Both the position numbers and the translations under genes were made by a program. Of a stretch of DNA of 64,000 bases, positions 44,871 to 52,586 are shown in pieces. Origin of the DNA: Streptomyces sp. VRA16 Mangrove soil. Lineage in GTDB: Bacteria > Actinomycetota > Actinomycetes > Streptomycetales > Streptomycetaceae. Where the stretch lies: the NCBI RefSeq assembly GCF_017377775.1, contig NZ_JAFVLN010000001.1, positions 1-64,000 on the forward strand, given 5' to 3'. Below the pieces are notes generated by a model that had not been told where the DNA came from, did no database searches, and saw only the letters and a program-made list of their open reading frames with translations. How positions within the stretch are numbered: the first letter of the stretch is position 1; every line of letters begins with the position of its first letter.

Positions 44871-45746
44871 TCAGGCGGCCTTGCCGATCAGGTCCGTGGG
44901 GAACGCGCCGTTGCCGAGGGCGGTGCCGATGAAGCCGGTGGCCAGCTCGGTGAGCCGGGCCACGCCCGTGTCGCCGAGGTGGTCGTAGGGCGCGCGGTCC
45001 AGGACGTCGGTGCGCTCCTCGACGGCGGCCCGCAGGCGTACGCCCTCCTCGGTCAGCGTGAGTTCCACGTCCGCCGTGAGCAGTCCGCGGGTCCGCAGCC
45101 GCTCCGCCGCCGCGTCGTACTCGTCCTGGGTCCAGCCGCGGCTGGTCAGCAGGAACTTGGGGGCCATGCCCTTGCCCGTCGCGACATGGCTGACGAGGGC
45201 CTCCACCGGGTCGAGACCGGCGTCGAGCAGCGCGGCGAGATGGCCGTCGCCCCGGTGCTCGCGCAGCAGCGTCGCGGCGTGCCAGTAGGCCAGGTGCGCG
45301 GCCTCGGGCACCGGCAGATCGGCGTGCGCCGCGTACAGGGGACGGGCGTGGCGGGTGCAGGCATCGGTCGCGCGCAGGGCGAGTGCGGCGGCCTCGGCCA
45401 TCTCCTTGGAGGCGAGCGCCTCCTCGCCGAGCAGCCGGCGCAGCGTCGCGTCGACGGCACGCGCGCGTGCCGCGAGCACCTCGTCGGGAGAGGCGACCTG
45501 CCACACCTCGGGCACGTGCCGCGCCACCAGGTCGTGCTTGAAGTTGTAGAAGGCGGCCGTGACGACACCGGCGCCGACGGCTCCCATGGGCGCCGAACGC
45601 ACCGCGAAGTAGGCGGCGCTGCGGTCCGTGACACCTATGGCGGCCATTTCCCGGCCCAGGTCGGGCGAGAAGTAGTGCGTCGAGTGGAACGGATTGAGCA
45701 CGTTGTGACAGCGGCGGGCGGCGCGCGGTCGCGGGTCAGGAGTCAT
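44871..45746 (-). CDS. SCO6745-type (SalK-like) helix-turn-helix protein
   Basis: A 291-residue protein of the group named after SCO6745 and related to SalK. The N-terminal half has ARRCHNVLNPFHSTHYFSPD and a helical domain; the C-terminal half contains a winged-helix-like segment RGWTQDEYDAAAERLRTRGLLT, followed by ATGFIGTALGNG. Function is unknown; some relatives are regulators, others cluster with antibiotic genes. ATG 45746 has AGAGG about 1-2 nt upstream. A palindrome overlaps its promoter. Confidence 0.8.
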   Translation of the reverse strand: MTPDPRPRAARRCHNVLNPFHSTHYFSPDLGREMAAIGVTDRSAAYFAVRSAPMGAVGAGVVTAAFYNFKHDLVARHVPEVWQVASPDEVLAARARAVDATLRRLLGEEALASKEMAEAAALALRATDACTRHARPLYAAHADLPVPEAAHLAYWHAATLLREHRGDGHLAALLDAGLDPVEALVSHVATGKGMAPKFLLTSRGWTQDEYDAAAERLRTRGLLTADVELTLTEEGVRLRAAVEERTDVLDRAPYDHLGDTGVARLTELATGFIGTALGNGAFPTDLIGKAA

Positions 45747-45757
45747 GCCTCTACGTT

Positions 45758-45771
45758 ACTGACCGGTCGGT
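45758..45771. promoter_or_regulatory. TetR-type operator-like palindrome upstream of the SCO6745-type gene
   Basis: ACTGACCGGTCGGT (45758-45771) has a perfect core GACCGGTC and matches its reverse complement at 12 of 14 positions. It ends 12 nt upstream of the SCO6745-type start (45746) and so would cover the transcription start region. No TetR gene is adjacent. Confidence 0.45.
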
Positions 45772-45914
45772 ACGTCTGGGGAGACGGGGCGCCTCAGATG
45801 GCGGAAAAGTTGGGGGGAGCGTCATTGCGGCCAGCCGCGCGGCCTTCCGCGCGCTGCTCGAAGAACGGCGGACATGCCGCCCCGCACCGTCCTGGTCCTC
45901 CTCCACAGGAAGCC

Positions 45915-46541
45915 ATGCAGATCGCCGTCGCTCTCGACGGACACCTCACCGCCCGCGACGCCATCGGCCCGTGCCGGACGCTCGGCGGCATCCCGGACGC
46001 CGGCGTCGTCTTCGGGGCCGAGGGGACCGGGCCCGTGCGCGACGACTCCGGGCGGCTCGCCCTGGTCGCCGACCGGATCTTCGGCGACGTGCGCGGCCCG
46101 GACTTCGCGGTCGCGCCCGGCGGCCCCGAGCCGAGCACCCGGACGCGGAACGGGCCGCTGCTCGACTGGCCGCGCGCCGTCGACCCCACCACGACCTGGA
46201 CGACATCCGTGTGCACCGGCTCCCTCGCGCGCGCCGCGGCCGGACTCCTGAAGGGCCGCACGGCCACCTCCCACTGGCTCGCGCCGGAGCGGTTCGAACG
46301 GCTCGGCGCGCATTCCACGGGGCGGCGGGTGGTGTTCGCAGGGAAGGACGTCACCGCCGCCGAGGTCGCGTCCGGCATCGGCAGGGGCCTCGCCCTCGCG
46401 GGCCGGATCGTGGGCGACGAGACGGCCCAGGCCATCCAGTTGATGACCGAGTACGACCCGCGGCCGCCCTACGACGCCGGTTCGCCGGAGCGGGCCCCGG
46501 CTCATCTCGTGGCGATGTTCAGGGAGTCACGGTCCAGCTGA
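45915..46541 (+). CDS. DJ-1/PfpI family protein, diverged
   Basis: A 208-residue protein of the DJ-1/PfpI superfamily. The nucleophile elbow Cys is in TTSVCTGSLARAAAGLLKGR and the following ATSHW is conserved. The first strand (MQIAVALDGHLTARDAIGP) lacks one residue compared with the usual ALFDG and several positions are unlike the family (APGGPEPS). This may be a decaying or specialised copy, but the frame is intact. ATG 45915 has AGGA about 5 nt upstream. The stop overlaps the tail of the convergent enoyl-CoA hydratase by 23 bp. Confidence 0.75.
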   Translation: MQIAVALDGHLTARDAIGPCRTLGGIPDAGVVFGAEGTGPVRDDSGRLALVADRIFGDVRGPDFAVAPGGPEPSTRTRNGPLLDWPRAVDPTTTWTTSVCTGSLARAAAGLLKGRTATSHWLAPERFERLGAHSTGRRVVFAGKDVTAAEVASGIGRGLALAGRIVGDETAQAIQLMTEYDPRPPYDAGSPERAPAHLVAMFRESRSS

Positions 46542-47274
46542 ACCGCGGCGCGCGGCGCTCCAGGAACGCGGCGGCACCCTCGGCGGTGTCGCCGCTGCCG
46601 CGCGCCTGCTCGGCCCAGTACGCGTCCCGGTCCTTACGGCCGGCCGTGAACTCCTTGGCCGCCGCCTGCGTCAGCTGCGAACGGCCCACGAGGACGCGCG
46701 TGAACTCGGCCACCCGCTTGTCGAGTTCGCCCTCGGCCAGGACCTCGTCCACGAGGCCCGTGCGCAGCGCCCGCTCCGTGCCGATCAACTCGCCCGAGAA
46801 CAGCAGGTACTTGGCGGTCGACGGGCCGACCAGCGAGGCGAGGCGGCGCGTCGAGGAGGCCGGATAGACGATCCCGAGCTTCGCGGGAGTCACCCCGAAC
46901 AGCGCGCTCTCGGCCGAGAACCGCAGGTCGCACGCGACCGCCAGCTGACAGCCGCCGCCCACGCAGTACCCGCGGACCACCGCGAGCGTCGGCTTCGGGA
47001 ACGCGGCCAGCGCGTCCTCCGCCGCGACCGCGAGTTCCTTCGCGGCGCCCGCGTCCGCACCGAGCGTGGAGATGTCCGCCCCGGCGCAGAAGGTGTCACC
47101 GGCTCCGGTCAGGACGAGGACCCGTGCGGCGGGATCCGTGGCCAGGCGGTCGAGCAGCGGTGGCAGCGCGGCCCACATGGCGTCGGTCATCGCGTTGCGC
47201 TTGGCCGGGTGGTCGATGACGACCATGGCGACGCCGTCGGCCACGGAGTGCGTCAGAGCAGGTGCAGGGGACAT
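46519..47274 (-). CDS. Enoyl-CoA hydratase/isomerase family protein
   Basis: A 251-residue crotonase-fold enzyme. The oxyanion-hole motifs are AGADISTLG and GGGCQLAVACDLRFSA, while the catalytic Glu pair typical of hydratases is not fully matched (LAVACD, TPAKLGIVYPA), so isomerase or other crotonase chemistry is also possible. ATG 47274. Its tail overlaps the DJ-1 gene. No lipid operon is nearby. Confidence 0.85.
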   Translation of the reverse strand: MSPAPALTHSVADGVAMVVIDHPAKRNAMTDAMWAALPPLLDRLATDPAARVLVLTGAGDTFCAGADISTLGADAGAAKELAVAAEDALAAFPKPTLAVVRGYCVGGGCQLAVACDLRFSAESALFGVTPAKLGIVYPASSTRRLASLVGPSTAKYLLFSGELIGTERALRTGLVDEVLAEGELDKRVAEFTRVLVGRSQLTQAAAKEFTAGRKDRDAYWAEQARGSGDTAEGAAAFLERRAPRFSWTVTP

Positions 47275-47556
47275 GACGCGGATGCTATCCAGCGGCCCCG
47301 CGCGGACGATCAAGAAGGGTCGGTCCGGGTTCGGCCGAGGCGTCCGCCGAGACTCGTCCGTCTCGTACAACAAGCTGAAGAGCACGCGAAAGTGGAACAA
47401 CTGGGACAGGACCGGTCGCACACCTGACGCGGTCATACGCCAACGATCAAATCCCGTCGATAGTCGCTGACTTCTGGTCAGTGATGCGGTCCGGACCAGC
47501 GGATTCCCAACACTCGAAGTGTGGTGACAATCCAGCGCAAGGGCGGGGACCTGACA

Positions 47557-48030
47557 ATGAACGACCACGGGAGCGCGCCCCCCGAGCATGCCTCGGGCGG
47601 GCCGTTGCCGTACGAGGGGGTCTGGCGGTTCACGGCGCAGGCGGTCGACGCCTCCGTGCCGCAGGCCCGGAGGGCGGTGCGGGAACTGCTCGCGCGACAA
47701 GGGGTACCGGTGTCGGACGATCTCGTGCACGGACTGCTCGTGATCGTCTCCGAGCTCGTGACCAACGCGGTGAAACACGCGGCCCTGCTCTCCCCGATGC
47801 TCGCCGTCGAGGTGGCCGTCGGCGCGGAGTGGGTGCGGGTCTCGGTGGAGGACGAACACCCCTACCGGCCGACCGCGCTGGAGGCCACCAGCGGGCAGAC
47901 CGGCGGCCGCGGACTGCTGCTCGTCCGGGAGATCACGGCGGAGGCGGGCGGCGTCTGCGACGTCGAGCACACCGCGAGCGGGGGCAAGGTGATCTGGGCC
48001 GCCCTGCCCCTCAAGTCCGCGGTCGGCTGA
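47557..48030 (+). CDS. HATPase_c / anti-sigma-type ATP-binding protein
   Basis: A 157-residue protein of the RsbW/SpoIIAB-like ATP-binding fold: N box SELVTNAVKHAAL, G1 box VEDEHPYRP and G2 box GGRGLLLVREI. Many Streptomyces copies act as anti-sigma or serine kinase-like regulators. ATG 47557 has GGGGA 7 nt upstream; GTG 47521 could also start it, adding 12 residues. The 282-bp region before it contains CTGAC-ttctg-GTCAG (47467-47481). Confidence 0.75.
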   Translation: MNDHGSAPPEHASGGPLPYEGVWRFTAQAVDASVPQARRAVRELLARQGVPVSDDLVHGLLVIVSELVTNAVKHAALLSPMLAVEVAVGAEWVRVSVEDEHPYRPTALEATSGQTGGRGLLLVREITAEAGGVCDVEHTASGGKVIWAALPLKSAVG

Positions 48031-48033
48031 GCG

Positions 48034-48627
48034 TCACCAGCCCGCGGCGGGGCCCGTCAGCTCCTTGATCGCGGGGCGTGCGGCGTCGAGCACGGTCATG
48101 AACCACGAGGAGAACGGGTCCTTGGCGTGCCGCTCGGCCAGCTCGTCCGCGGTCACGAACGCGGTCGCGCCGACCTCCTCCGGGTCCGCACTCGGCGGAG
48201 CCTGCACCATGCCCACGAAGAGATGGTTGAACTCCTGCTCCACCAGGCCCGACTCCGGGTCCGGGTGGTTGTAGCGCACGGTGCCGGCCTCGGCCATCAA
48301 CGACGGCGAGACACCCAGCTCCTCGAAGGTGCGCCGGGCGGCCGCCGCGAACGGGGCCTCGCCCGGGTAGGGGTGCCCGCAGCAGGTGTTCGACCAGACA
48401 CCGGGGGAGTGGTACTTCCCCAGGGCCCGCTGCTGGAGCAGCAGTCGGCCCTGCTCGTCGAAGAGGAAGACCGAGAACGCTCTGTGCAGCTGCCCCGGGG
48501 CCTGGTGCGCGGCGAGCTTCTCCGCCGTGCCGATCGTCCTGCCGTCCTCGTCGACGAGTTCCAGCAAGATCGCTTCTCCGGTGCCGTTCGACGAGCTGTT
48601 CGCCGCGGTGGCAGGTGTGGTCGGCAT
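48034..48627 (-). CDS. idi: Isopentenyl-diphosphate delta-isomerase, type I
   Basis: A 197-residue Nudix-fold isomerase that converts isopentenyl to dimethylallyl diphosphate. Active-site Cys in SNTCCGHPYPGE, the Nudix-like ARRTFEELGV and the second catalytic Glu in VEQEFNHLFVG are conserved. It supplies the starter for the prenyl chains used by the hopanoid genes at the right end. ATG 48627 is preferred: GAAGGA lies 7 nt upstream, whereas the ATG two codons earlier is too close to it. Its stop is 4 nt from that of the ATP-binding protein. Confidence 0.93.
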   Translation of the reverse strand: MPTTPATAANSSSNGTGEAILLELVDEDGRTIGTAEKLAAHQAPGQLHRAFSVFLFDEQGRLLLQQRALGKYHSPGVWSNTCCGHPYPGEAPFAAAARRTFEELGVSPSLMAEAGTVRYNHPDPESGLVEQEFNHLFVGMVQAPPSADPEEVGATAFVTADELAERHAKDPFSSWFMTVLDAARPAIKELTGPAAGW

Positions 48628-48754
48628 ACCCATCCTTCGCTTCGGTCCTCTGACCCCAAGTCTGCCGTACGCGACGGACCGTCACGCCCCGCGCCGCGTC
48701 CCGCATGTCCCGCCCGGCCGCGTACGGCGGGGCGGGACCCAACGTAGACCCGGC

Positions 48755-50014
48755 TCAGACGCCGAACGCGGGCGGGTAGGCGATCGTGCCCGCGGGCACC
48801 TGCGGGAGCCCGTCTCCGGCACCCAGCACGAGCGCCATCATCGCCGCGTCCGGGACCTCGAAACCGGGCCTGATGCCGTACCCGGACGCGGGCGTGAAGC
48901 CGAACCGCGGGTAGTACTCGGGGTGGCCGAGCACCAGCACGAGTCGCTCCCCACGCGCGCGTGCCGCGTCGAGCGCCGCGCGTACGACGGCCGAACCGGC
49001 CCCCGTGCGCTGGTACTGCGGCAACACCGCACAGGGCGCGAGCGCCGCCGCGGGCGCGCCGTCCACCGTGCAGCGGGTGATCAGCGCGTACGCGACGACC
49101 GTGCCGTCCGCGGCCTCGGCGACGTACGACAGACCCTCCAGCCATGCCGCGTCGTCGCGCCGCAGCGCGTCCACGAGATCGGCCTCGGCCGGGGTGTCGA
49201 AGGCGGCGGCGTTGACGGCGTGCACGGCCGCGCGGTCGGCCGCGCCCTCGGGCCGCGTGACCCAGCGCCCGGCGGGCCGCAGCACGTACCCCGTGTAGCC
49301 GTACTCGGCCCCGTGGGCGCGCCGCATTCCCAGCTCAGCGCGCGTGTCCGCGAGCGCCTCGGCCATCCCGGGACGCTCCGGGTCGGCGCCGGCGACGTGC
49401 TCGGCGAGCGGCCCGTAGTACGCGTCCCAGTCGGACTCGGGCTGCCGGTGCGCTCCGAGCACGGAGTACCCGGCGGCCGTGCAGGCCCGCAGGTTCGCGT
49501 CGTGGGTGCGCAAGGGGTACGCCGCGTCCCAGAAGGCGCGTGCCTCGAGGGACGGGGTGTCGGTCGTCCACTCGCACTCGGTGAGCACGAGCGTCCCGCC
49601 CGGCGCGAGCAGTCGCTGCCAGCGGGCGAGCGCGGTGTCGAACCCGATGTTGTAGGCCGAGCTCTCGGCCCAGATCAGATCGAAGGAACCATCCTGATAG
49701 GCGAGTTCGCCCATGTCCGCGTTGACGGCACGGACCCGGTCGGAGAGGCCGCCGGCCGCGGCCGCGGCCCGCAGTTCGTCGAGGAACGGCTCGTGCAGAT
49801 CCACGGCCGTCACCTCACCACCGGTCTCGGCGGCGAGCAGCAGCGCGGACCGTCCGGGCCCACAGCCCAGATCGAGAATGCGCGGCCGCTCGGGCAGCTC
49901 GCCCACGAAGGAGAGCAGTCGCCGGGTGGTGTCGTCGGAGCCGGGGCCCTGCCGCGGCAGTCCGTGGTGCAGGGCGAAGAAGGAATCGCGTACGACGTTG
50001 CTGTCGTCGGTCAA
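48755..50014 (-). CDS. Fusion of SAM-dependent methyltransferase and GNAT acetyltransferase
   Basis: A 419-residue two-domain protein. The N-terminal half (about 1-245) is a class I methyltransferase with the SAM-binding motif ILDLGCGPGRSALLLA and a TLVLTECEW strand. The C-terminal half (about 270-415) is a GNAT acetyltransferase with VLPQYQRTGAGSAVVRAAL and LGHPEYYPRFGF. Such fusions are common in Streptomyces and both reactions are unassigned. The start is TTG 50014 with AGAGG 8 nt upstream. A leader ORF with a strong ribosome site and a hairpin precede it. Confidence 0.82.
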   Translation of the reverse strand: MTDDSNVVRDSFFALHHGLPRQGPGSDDTTRRLLSFVGELPERPRILDLGCGPGRSALLLAAETGGEVTAVDLHEPFLDELRAAAAAGGLSDRVRAVNADMGELAYQDGSFDLIWAESSAYNIGFDTALARWQRLLAPGGTLVLTECEWTTDTPSLEARAFWDAAYPLRTHDANLRACTAAGYSVLGAHRQPESDWDAYYGPLAEHVAGADPERPGMAEALADTRAELGMRRAHGAEYGYTGYVLRPAGRWVTRPEGAADRAAVHAVNAAAFDTPAEADLVDALRRDDAAWLEGLSYVAEAADGTVVAYALITRCTVDGAPAAALAPCAVLPQYQRTGAGSAVVRAALDAARARGERLVLVLGHPEYYPRFGFTPASGYGIRPGFEVPDAAMMALVLGAGDGLPQVPAGTIAYPPAFGV

Positions 50015-50048
50015 CGTAAGAACCTCTGAGTGAAGGGGTCCCGACCGA

Positions 50049-50064
50049 CCGCGCGACGGCGCGG
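50049..50064 (-). promoter_or_regulatory. Hairpin between leader ORF and methyltransferase-GNAT gene
   Basis: On the leftward strand CCGCGC-cgtc-GCGCGG (50064-50049) forms a 6-bp stem with a 4-nt loop. It begins 1 nt after the leader stop codon and ends 34 nt before the TTG start, so it could be remodelled by a ribosome stalled on the leader. Confidence 0.45.
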
Positions 50065-50065
50065 C

Positions 50066-50140
50066 TCAGCCGAGAAGGACCCGGGAAATGGGGATGCACC
50101 TGTCGCTGCGCACGGCAGCGCTCACCGCGACGACAGTCAT
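50066..50140 (-). CDS. 24-codon leader peptide before the methyltransferase-GNAT gene
   Basis: ATG 50140 begins a 24-residue ORF (MTVVAVSAAVRSDRCIPISR, then VLLG) that stops at 50066-50068. The ribosome site is AGGAGG, a full match, 7 nt upstream, one of the strongest in the window. It ends beside a hairpin and 51 nt before the TTG of the fusion gene. The layout is that of a translational or transcriptional attenuator. I do not recognise the peptide. Confidence 0.6.
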   Translation of the reverse strand: MTVVAVSAAVRSDRCIPISRVLLG

Positions 50141-50186
50141 CAACCCACCTCCTCAAAGATCATTGGCCAAGGTATCACGCCGAGTC

Positions 50187-50226
50187 GAAGGACCTCTGAG
50201 CCGAAGGACCTCCGAGCCGAAGGCCC
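50187..50226. repeat. 16-bp tandem repeat after the CDF gene
   Basis: Two near-identical units, GAAGGACCTCTGAGCC (50187-50202) and GAAGGACCTCCGAGCC (50203-50218), are followed by a partial third. A similar GAACCTCTGAG lies at 50023-50033 in the ribosome site of the methyltransferase-GNAT gene. It occupies the 3' flank of the CDF gene. Confidence 0.7.
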
Positions 50227-51167
50227 TAGTGGCAGAGCTTCGCCTCGTGCTCCGCGTGTCCGGTCGGCTCCAGCTGGAATGTGCAGTGCTCCACGTCGAA
50301 GTGGTCGCCCAGGCAGCCCTGGAGCTCGTGGAGCATCTTCTCGTTGCCGATGGCGCCGAGGACGTCGGGGGAGACGACCACGTGCGCGGAGAGCACCGGC
50401 ATGCCCGAGGTGATGGTCCAGGCGTGCAGGTCGTGGACGTCCTCGACGCCGGGAAGGGCCAGTATGTGGGCCCTGACCTGGGCCATGTCCACGCCCTTGG
50501 GGGCTGATTCCAGGAGCACGTTCAGGGTCTCGCTCAGCAGCTTGACCGTACGCGGGACGATCATGAGGCCGATGACGATCGACGCGATCGGGTCGGCGGC
50601 CTGCCAGCCGGTGGTCAGGATGATCGTCGCGGAGATCAGCACGGCGACGGAGCCGAGGGCGTCCGCGGCCACCTCCAGGAAGGCGCCCCGCACGTTGAGG
50701 CTGTCCTGCTGCCCCTTCACCAGGAGGGAGAGCGAGATCATGTTCGCGACCAGGCCGATGAGGCCGTAGACGATGGTCAGGCCGCCCGCCGTCTCGGCCG
50801 GTTCCATGAAGCGCTGGACCGCCTCGTACAGCACGTAGCCGCCCACGCCGAGCAGCAGCAGACAGTTGGCGAGCGCGGCCAGGATCTCGGCGCGCGCGTA
50901 ACCGAAGGTGCGCTGATCGCTGGCCGGGCGGTTCGCGAAGTGGATCGCGATCAGCGCCATCGCGAGCCCCAGCGCGTCCGTCGCCATGTGGGCCGCGTCG
51001 GCGATCAGGGCGAGCGAGTCGGCCACGATGCCGCCGACGATCTCCACCACCATCACGGTCAGCGTGATCGTGAGCGCGATGCGCAGCCGCCCCTTGTGGG
51101 CGGCGGCGGCCGTCCCGGTCGTGGGCCCGTGACCGTGCCCGTGGTCGTGGCTGTGCCCGACACCCAT
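50226..51167 (-). CDS. Cation diffusion facilitator (CDF) metal exporter
   Basis: A 313-residue metal/proton antiporter with six helices and a cytoplasmic C-terminal ferredoxin-like domain. The N-terminus is His-rich (HSHDHGHGHG). The first metal site in helix 2 is HMATD, as in zinc exporters; the second site in helix 5 is EVAAD instead of the His-x3-Asp of zinc members, which may alter the selectivity. ATG 51167 has GGAGG 8 nt upstream. The regulator was not found, but a G-tract element lies upstream. Confidence 0.9.
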   Translation of the reverse strand: MGVGHSHDHGHGHGPTTGTAAAAHKGRLRIALTITLTVMVVEIVGGIVADSLALIADAAHMATDALGLAMALIAIHFANRPASDQRTFGYARAEILAALANCLLLLGVGGYVLYEAVQRFMEPAETAGGLTIVYGLIGLVANMISLSLLVKGQQDSLNVRGAFLEVAADALGSVAVLISATIILTTGWQAADPIASIVIGLMIVPRTVKLLSETLNVLLESAPKGVDMAQVRAHILALPGVEDVHDLHAWTITSGMPVLSAHVVVSPDVLGAIGNEKMLHELQGCLGDHFDVEHCTFQLEPTGHAEHEAKLCH

Positions 51168-51230
51168 GAATCCACCCTCCGCGTCGGTTCGCCGTGCTGC
51201 CCCGGAGCCGGGGCGGCGATCACAGTGAAC

Positions 51231-51245
51231 TACGGGTAGGGGGTA
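51231..51245. promoter_or_regulatory. G-tract element upstream of the CDF gene
   Basis: TACGGGTAGGGGGTA (51231-51245) contains a run of five G flanked by TA on both sides, resembling CsoR/RcnR-type metal sensor sites, though it is not fully palindromic. It lies 64 bp before the start of the CDF gene. No CsoR-like gene is in the window. Confidence 0.3.
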
Positions 51246-51279
51246 TCTGCAAACACTGCACTGAACACCGTTGTCATGT

Positions 51280-51325
51280 GCCCTGACCTGCGTAAATGAC
51301 AAAGCGTATGTACGCAGGTCAGGGC
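51280..51325 (-). terminator. Terminator of galE
   Basis: A perfect 15-bp inverted repeat, GCCCTGACCTGCGTA (51280-51294) and TACGCAGGTCAGGGC (51311-51325), with a 16-nt loop. It starts 10 nt after the leftward galE stop. It lies between galE and the CDF promoter. Confidence 0.8.
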
Positions 51326-51335
51326 GCTGACAAGA

Positions 51336-52328
51336 TCACTTCGCGGTCGCCTCCGGGTGCCGGAGACACCATCCGGCCCACGCCGATTCGACCATCTCGC
51401 GTACGCCGCGCGACGCCGTCCAGCCGAGCTCCTTCTCGGCCAGCGCGGACGAACCCACCGCGCGCGGCGCGTCACCGGGACGGCGCGGCTCGACGAGCGC
51501 GGGCGTGCGGTCGTCGGTGACGTCGGCGATCACGTCGACCAGCTCGCGGACGGAGACGCCCTGCCCCGTGCCGATGTTCAGCGTCAGATCGCCGCTCGCG
51601 CCGGCCCCGGCCAGCCGGCGCGCCGCCGACAGATGGGCCTCGGCGAGGTCGGCGACGTGGATATAGTCGCGGACGCAGGTGCCGTCCGGTGTCGGGTAGT
51701 CGTCGCCGAAGATCCGCGGCGCCTCGCCGCGCGTGAGCCGGTCGAAGACCATCGGGATCACGTTGAAGACCCCGGTGTCGGCGAGGGCCGGCTCGGCGGC
51801 GCCCGCGACGTTGAAGTAGCGCAGACAGACCGTCGCCATCTGGTGCGCGCGGCCTGCCGCCCGCACCAGCCACTCGCCCGCGAGCTTCGTCTCGCCGTAC
51901 GGGTTCACCGGCGCGCACGGCGTCGACTCCGTGATCAGGTCCGTGACGGGGATGTCCGGGTTGCCGTACACCGCGGCCGACGACGAGAACACGAAGCGGC
52001 GCACACCCGCGGCGGCGACCGTCTCCAGCAGCGTGGCGAGGCCGCCGAGGTTGTCCCGGTAGTACATCTCCGGCCGCTCGACGGACTCCCCGACCTGCTT
52101 GTGTGCGGCCAGGTGCACCACACCGGTCACCTGGTGCTCGGCGCACACCCGGGCCACCAGCTCCGCGTCCGCCGCCGAGCCGCGCACCAGTGGGATCCCG
52201 GCCGGCAGCCGGTCGGGCACCCCCGACGTCACGTTGTCGAGGACGACGACGCGTTCGCCCGCGCCGGTCATCGCCCGCGCCACGTGTGCCCCGATGTATC
52301 CGGCTCCGCCGGTGATCAGCCATGTCAT
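51336..52328 (-). CDS. galE: UDP-glucose 4-epimerase
   Basis: A 330-residue short-chain dehydrogenase-type epimerase that interconverts UDP-glucose and UDP-galactose. NAD motif GGAGYIGAHV, catalytic Ser in FSSSAAVYG and YxxxK in NPYGETK are present. ATG 52328 begins the first strand exactly; the ORF could be extended by eight codons without support. It is divergent from the CDP-alcohol gene cluster and could supply an activated sugar to its glycosyltransferase. Confidence 0.93.
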   Translation of the reverse strand: MTWLITGGAGYIGAHVARAMTGAGERVVVLDNVTSGVPDRLPAGIPLVRGSAADAELVARVCAEHQVTGVVHLAAHKQVGESVERPEMYYRDNLGGLATLLETVAAAGVRRFVFSSSAAVYGNPDIPVTDLITESTPCAPVNPYGETKLAGEWLVRAAGRAHQMATVCLRYFNVAGAAEPALADTGVFNVIPMVFDRLTRGEAPRIFGDDYPTPDGTCVRDYIHVADLAEAHLSAARRLAGAGASGDLTLNIGTGQGVSVRELVDVIADVTDDRTPALVEPRRPGDAPRAVGSSALAEKELGWTASRGVREMVESAWAGWCLRHPEATAK

Positions 52329-52586
52329 GACGCACCACCCTAAGCCGGTCACGGCGCAGCCCGGGTTTGTGGCCCGGGGCCTTGATCGACAATGATGTTC
52401 GGGCGGCCTCGGCGACGCAGACCGCGTGAGACAGGGGCCAATCGGGCCGTAAACGGGCGGTGAACGTCCGCGTCAGATCATCCGATAGCCTCTGCCGACA
52501 TGCCGCCCGGAGGACATCTGGCCCAGGGCGCCCCACCTGCATGAGTCCGGCGCGCGCTCGCGTCGGCACCCAAGGAGTGAGTTCGT

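Noticed and set aside
50088..50507. Rightward ORF overlapping the leader peptide and CDF tail
   Set aside because: It runs antisense to the leader and to the CDF gene and has no good ribosome site; the leftward features explain the region better.
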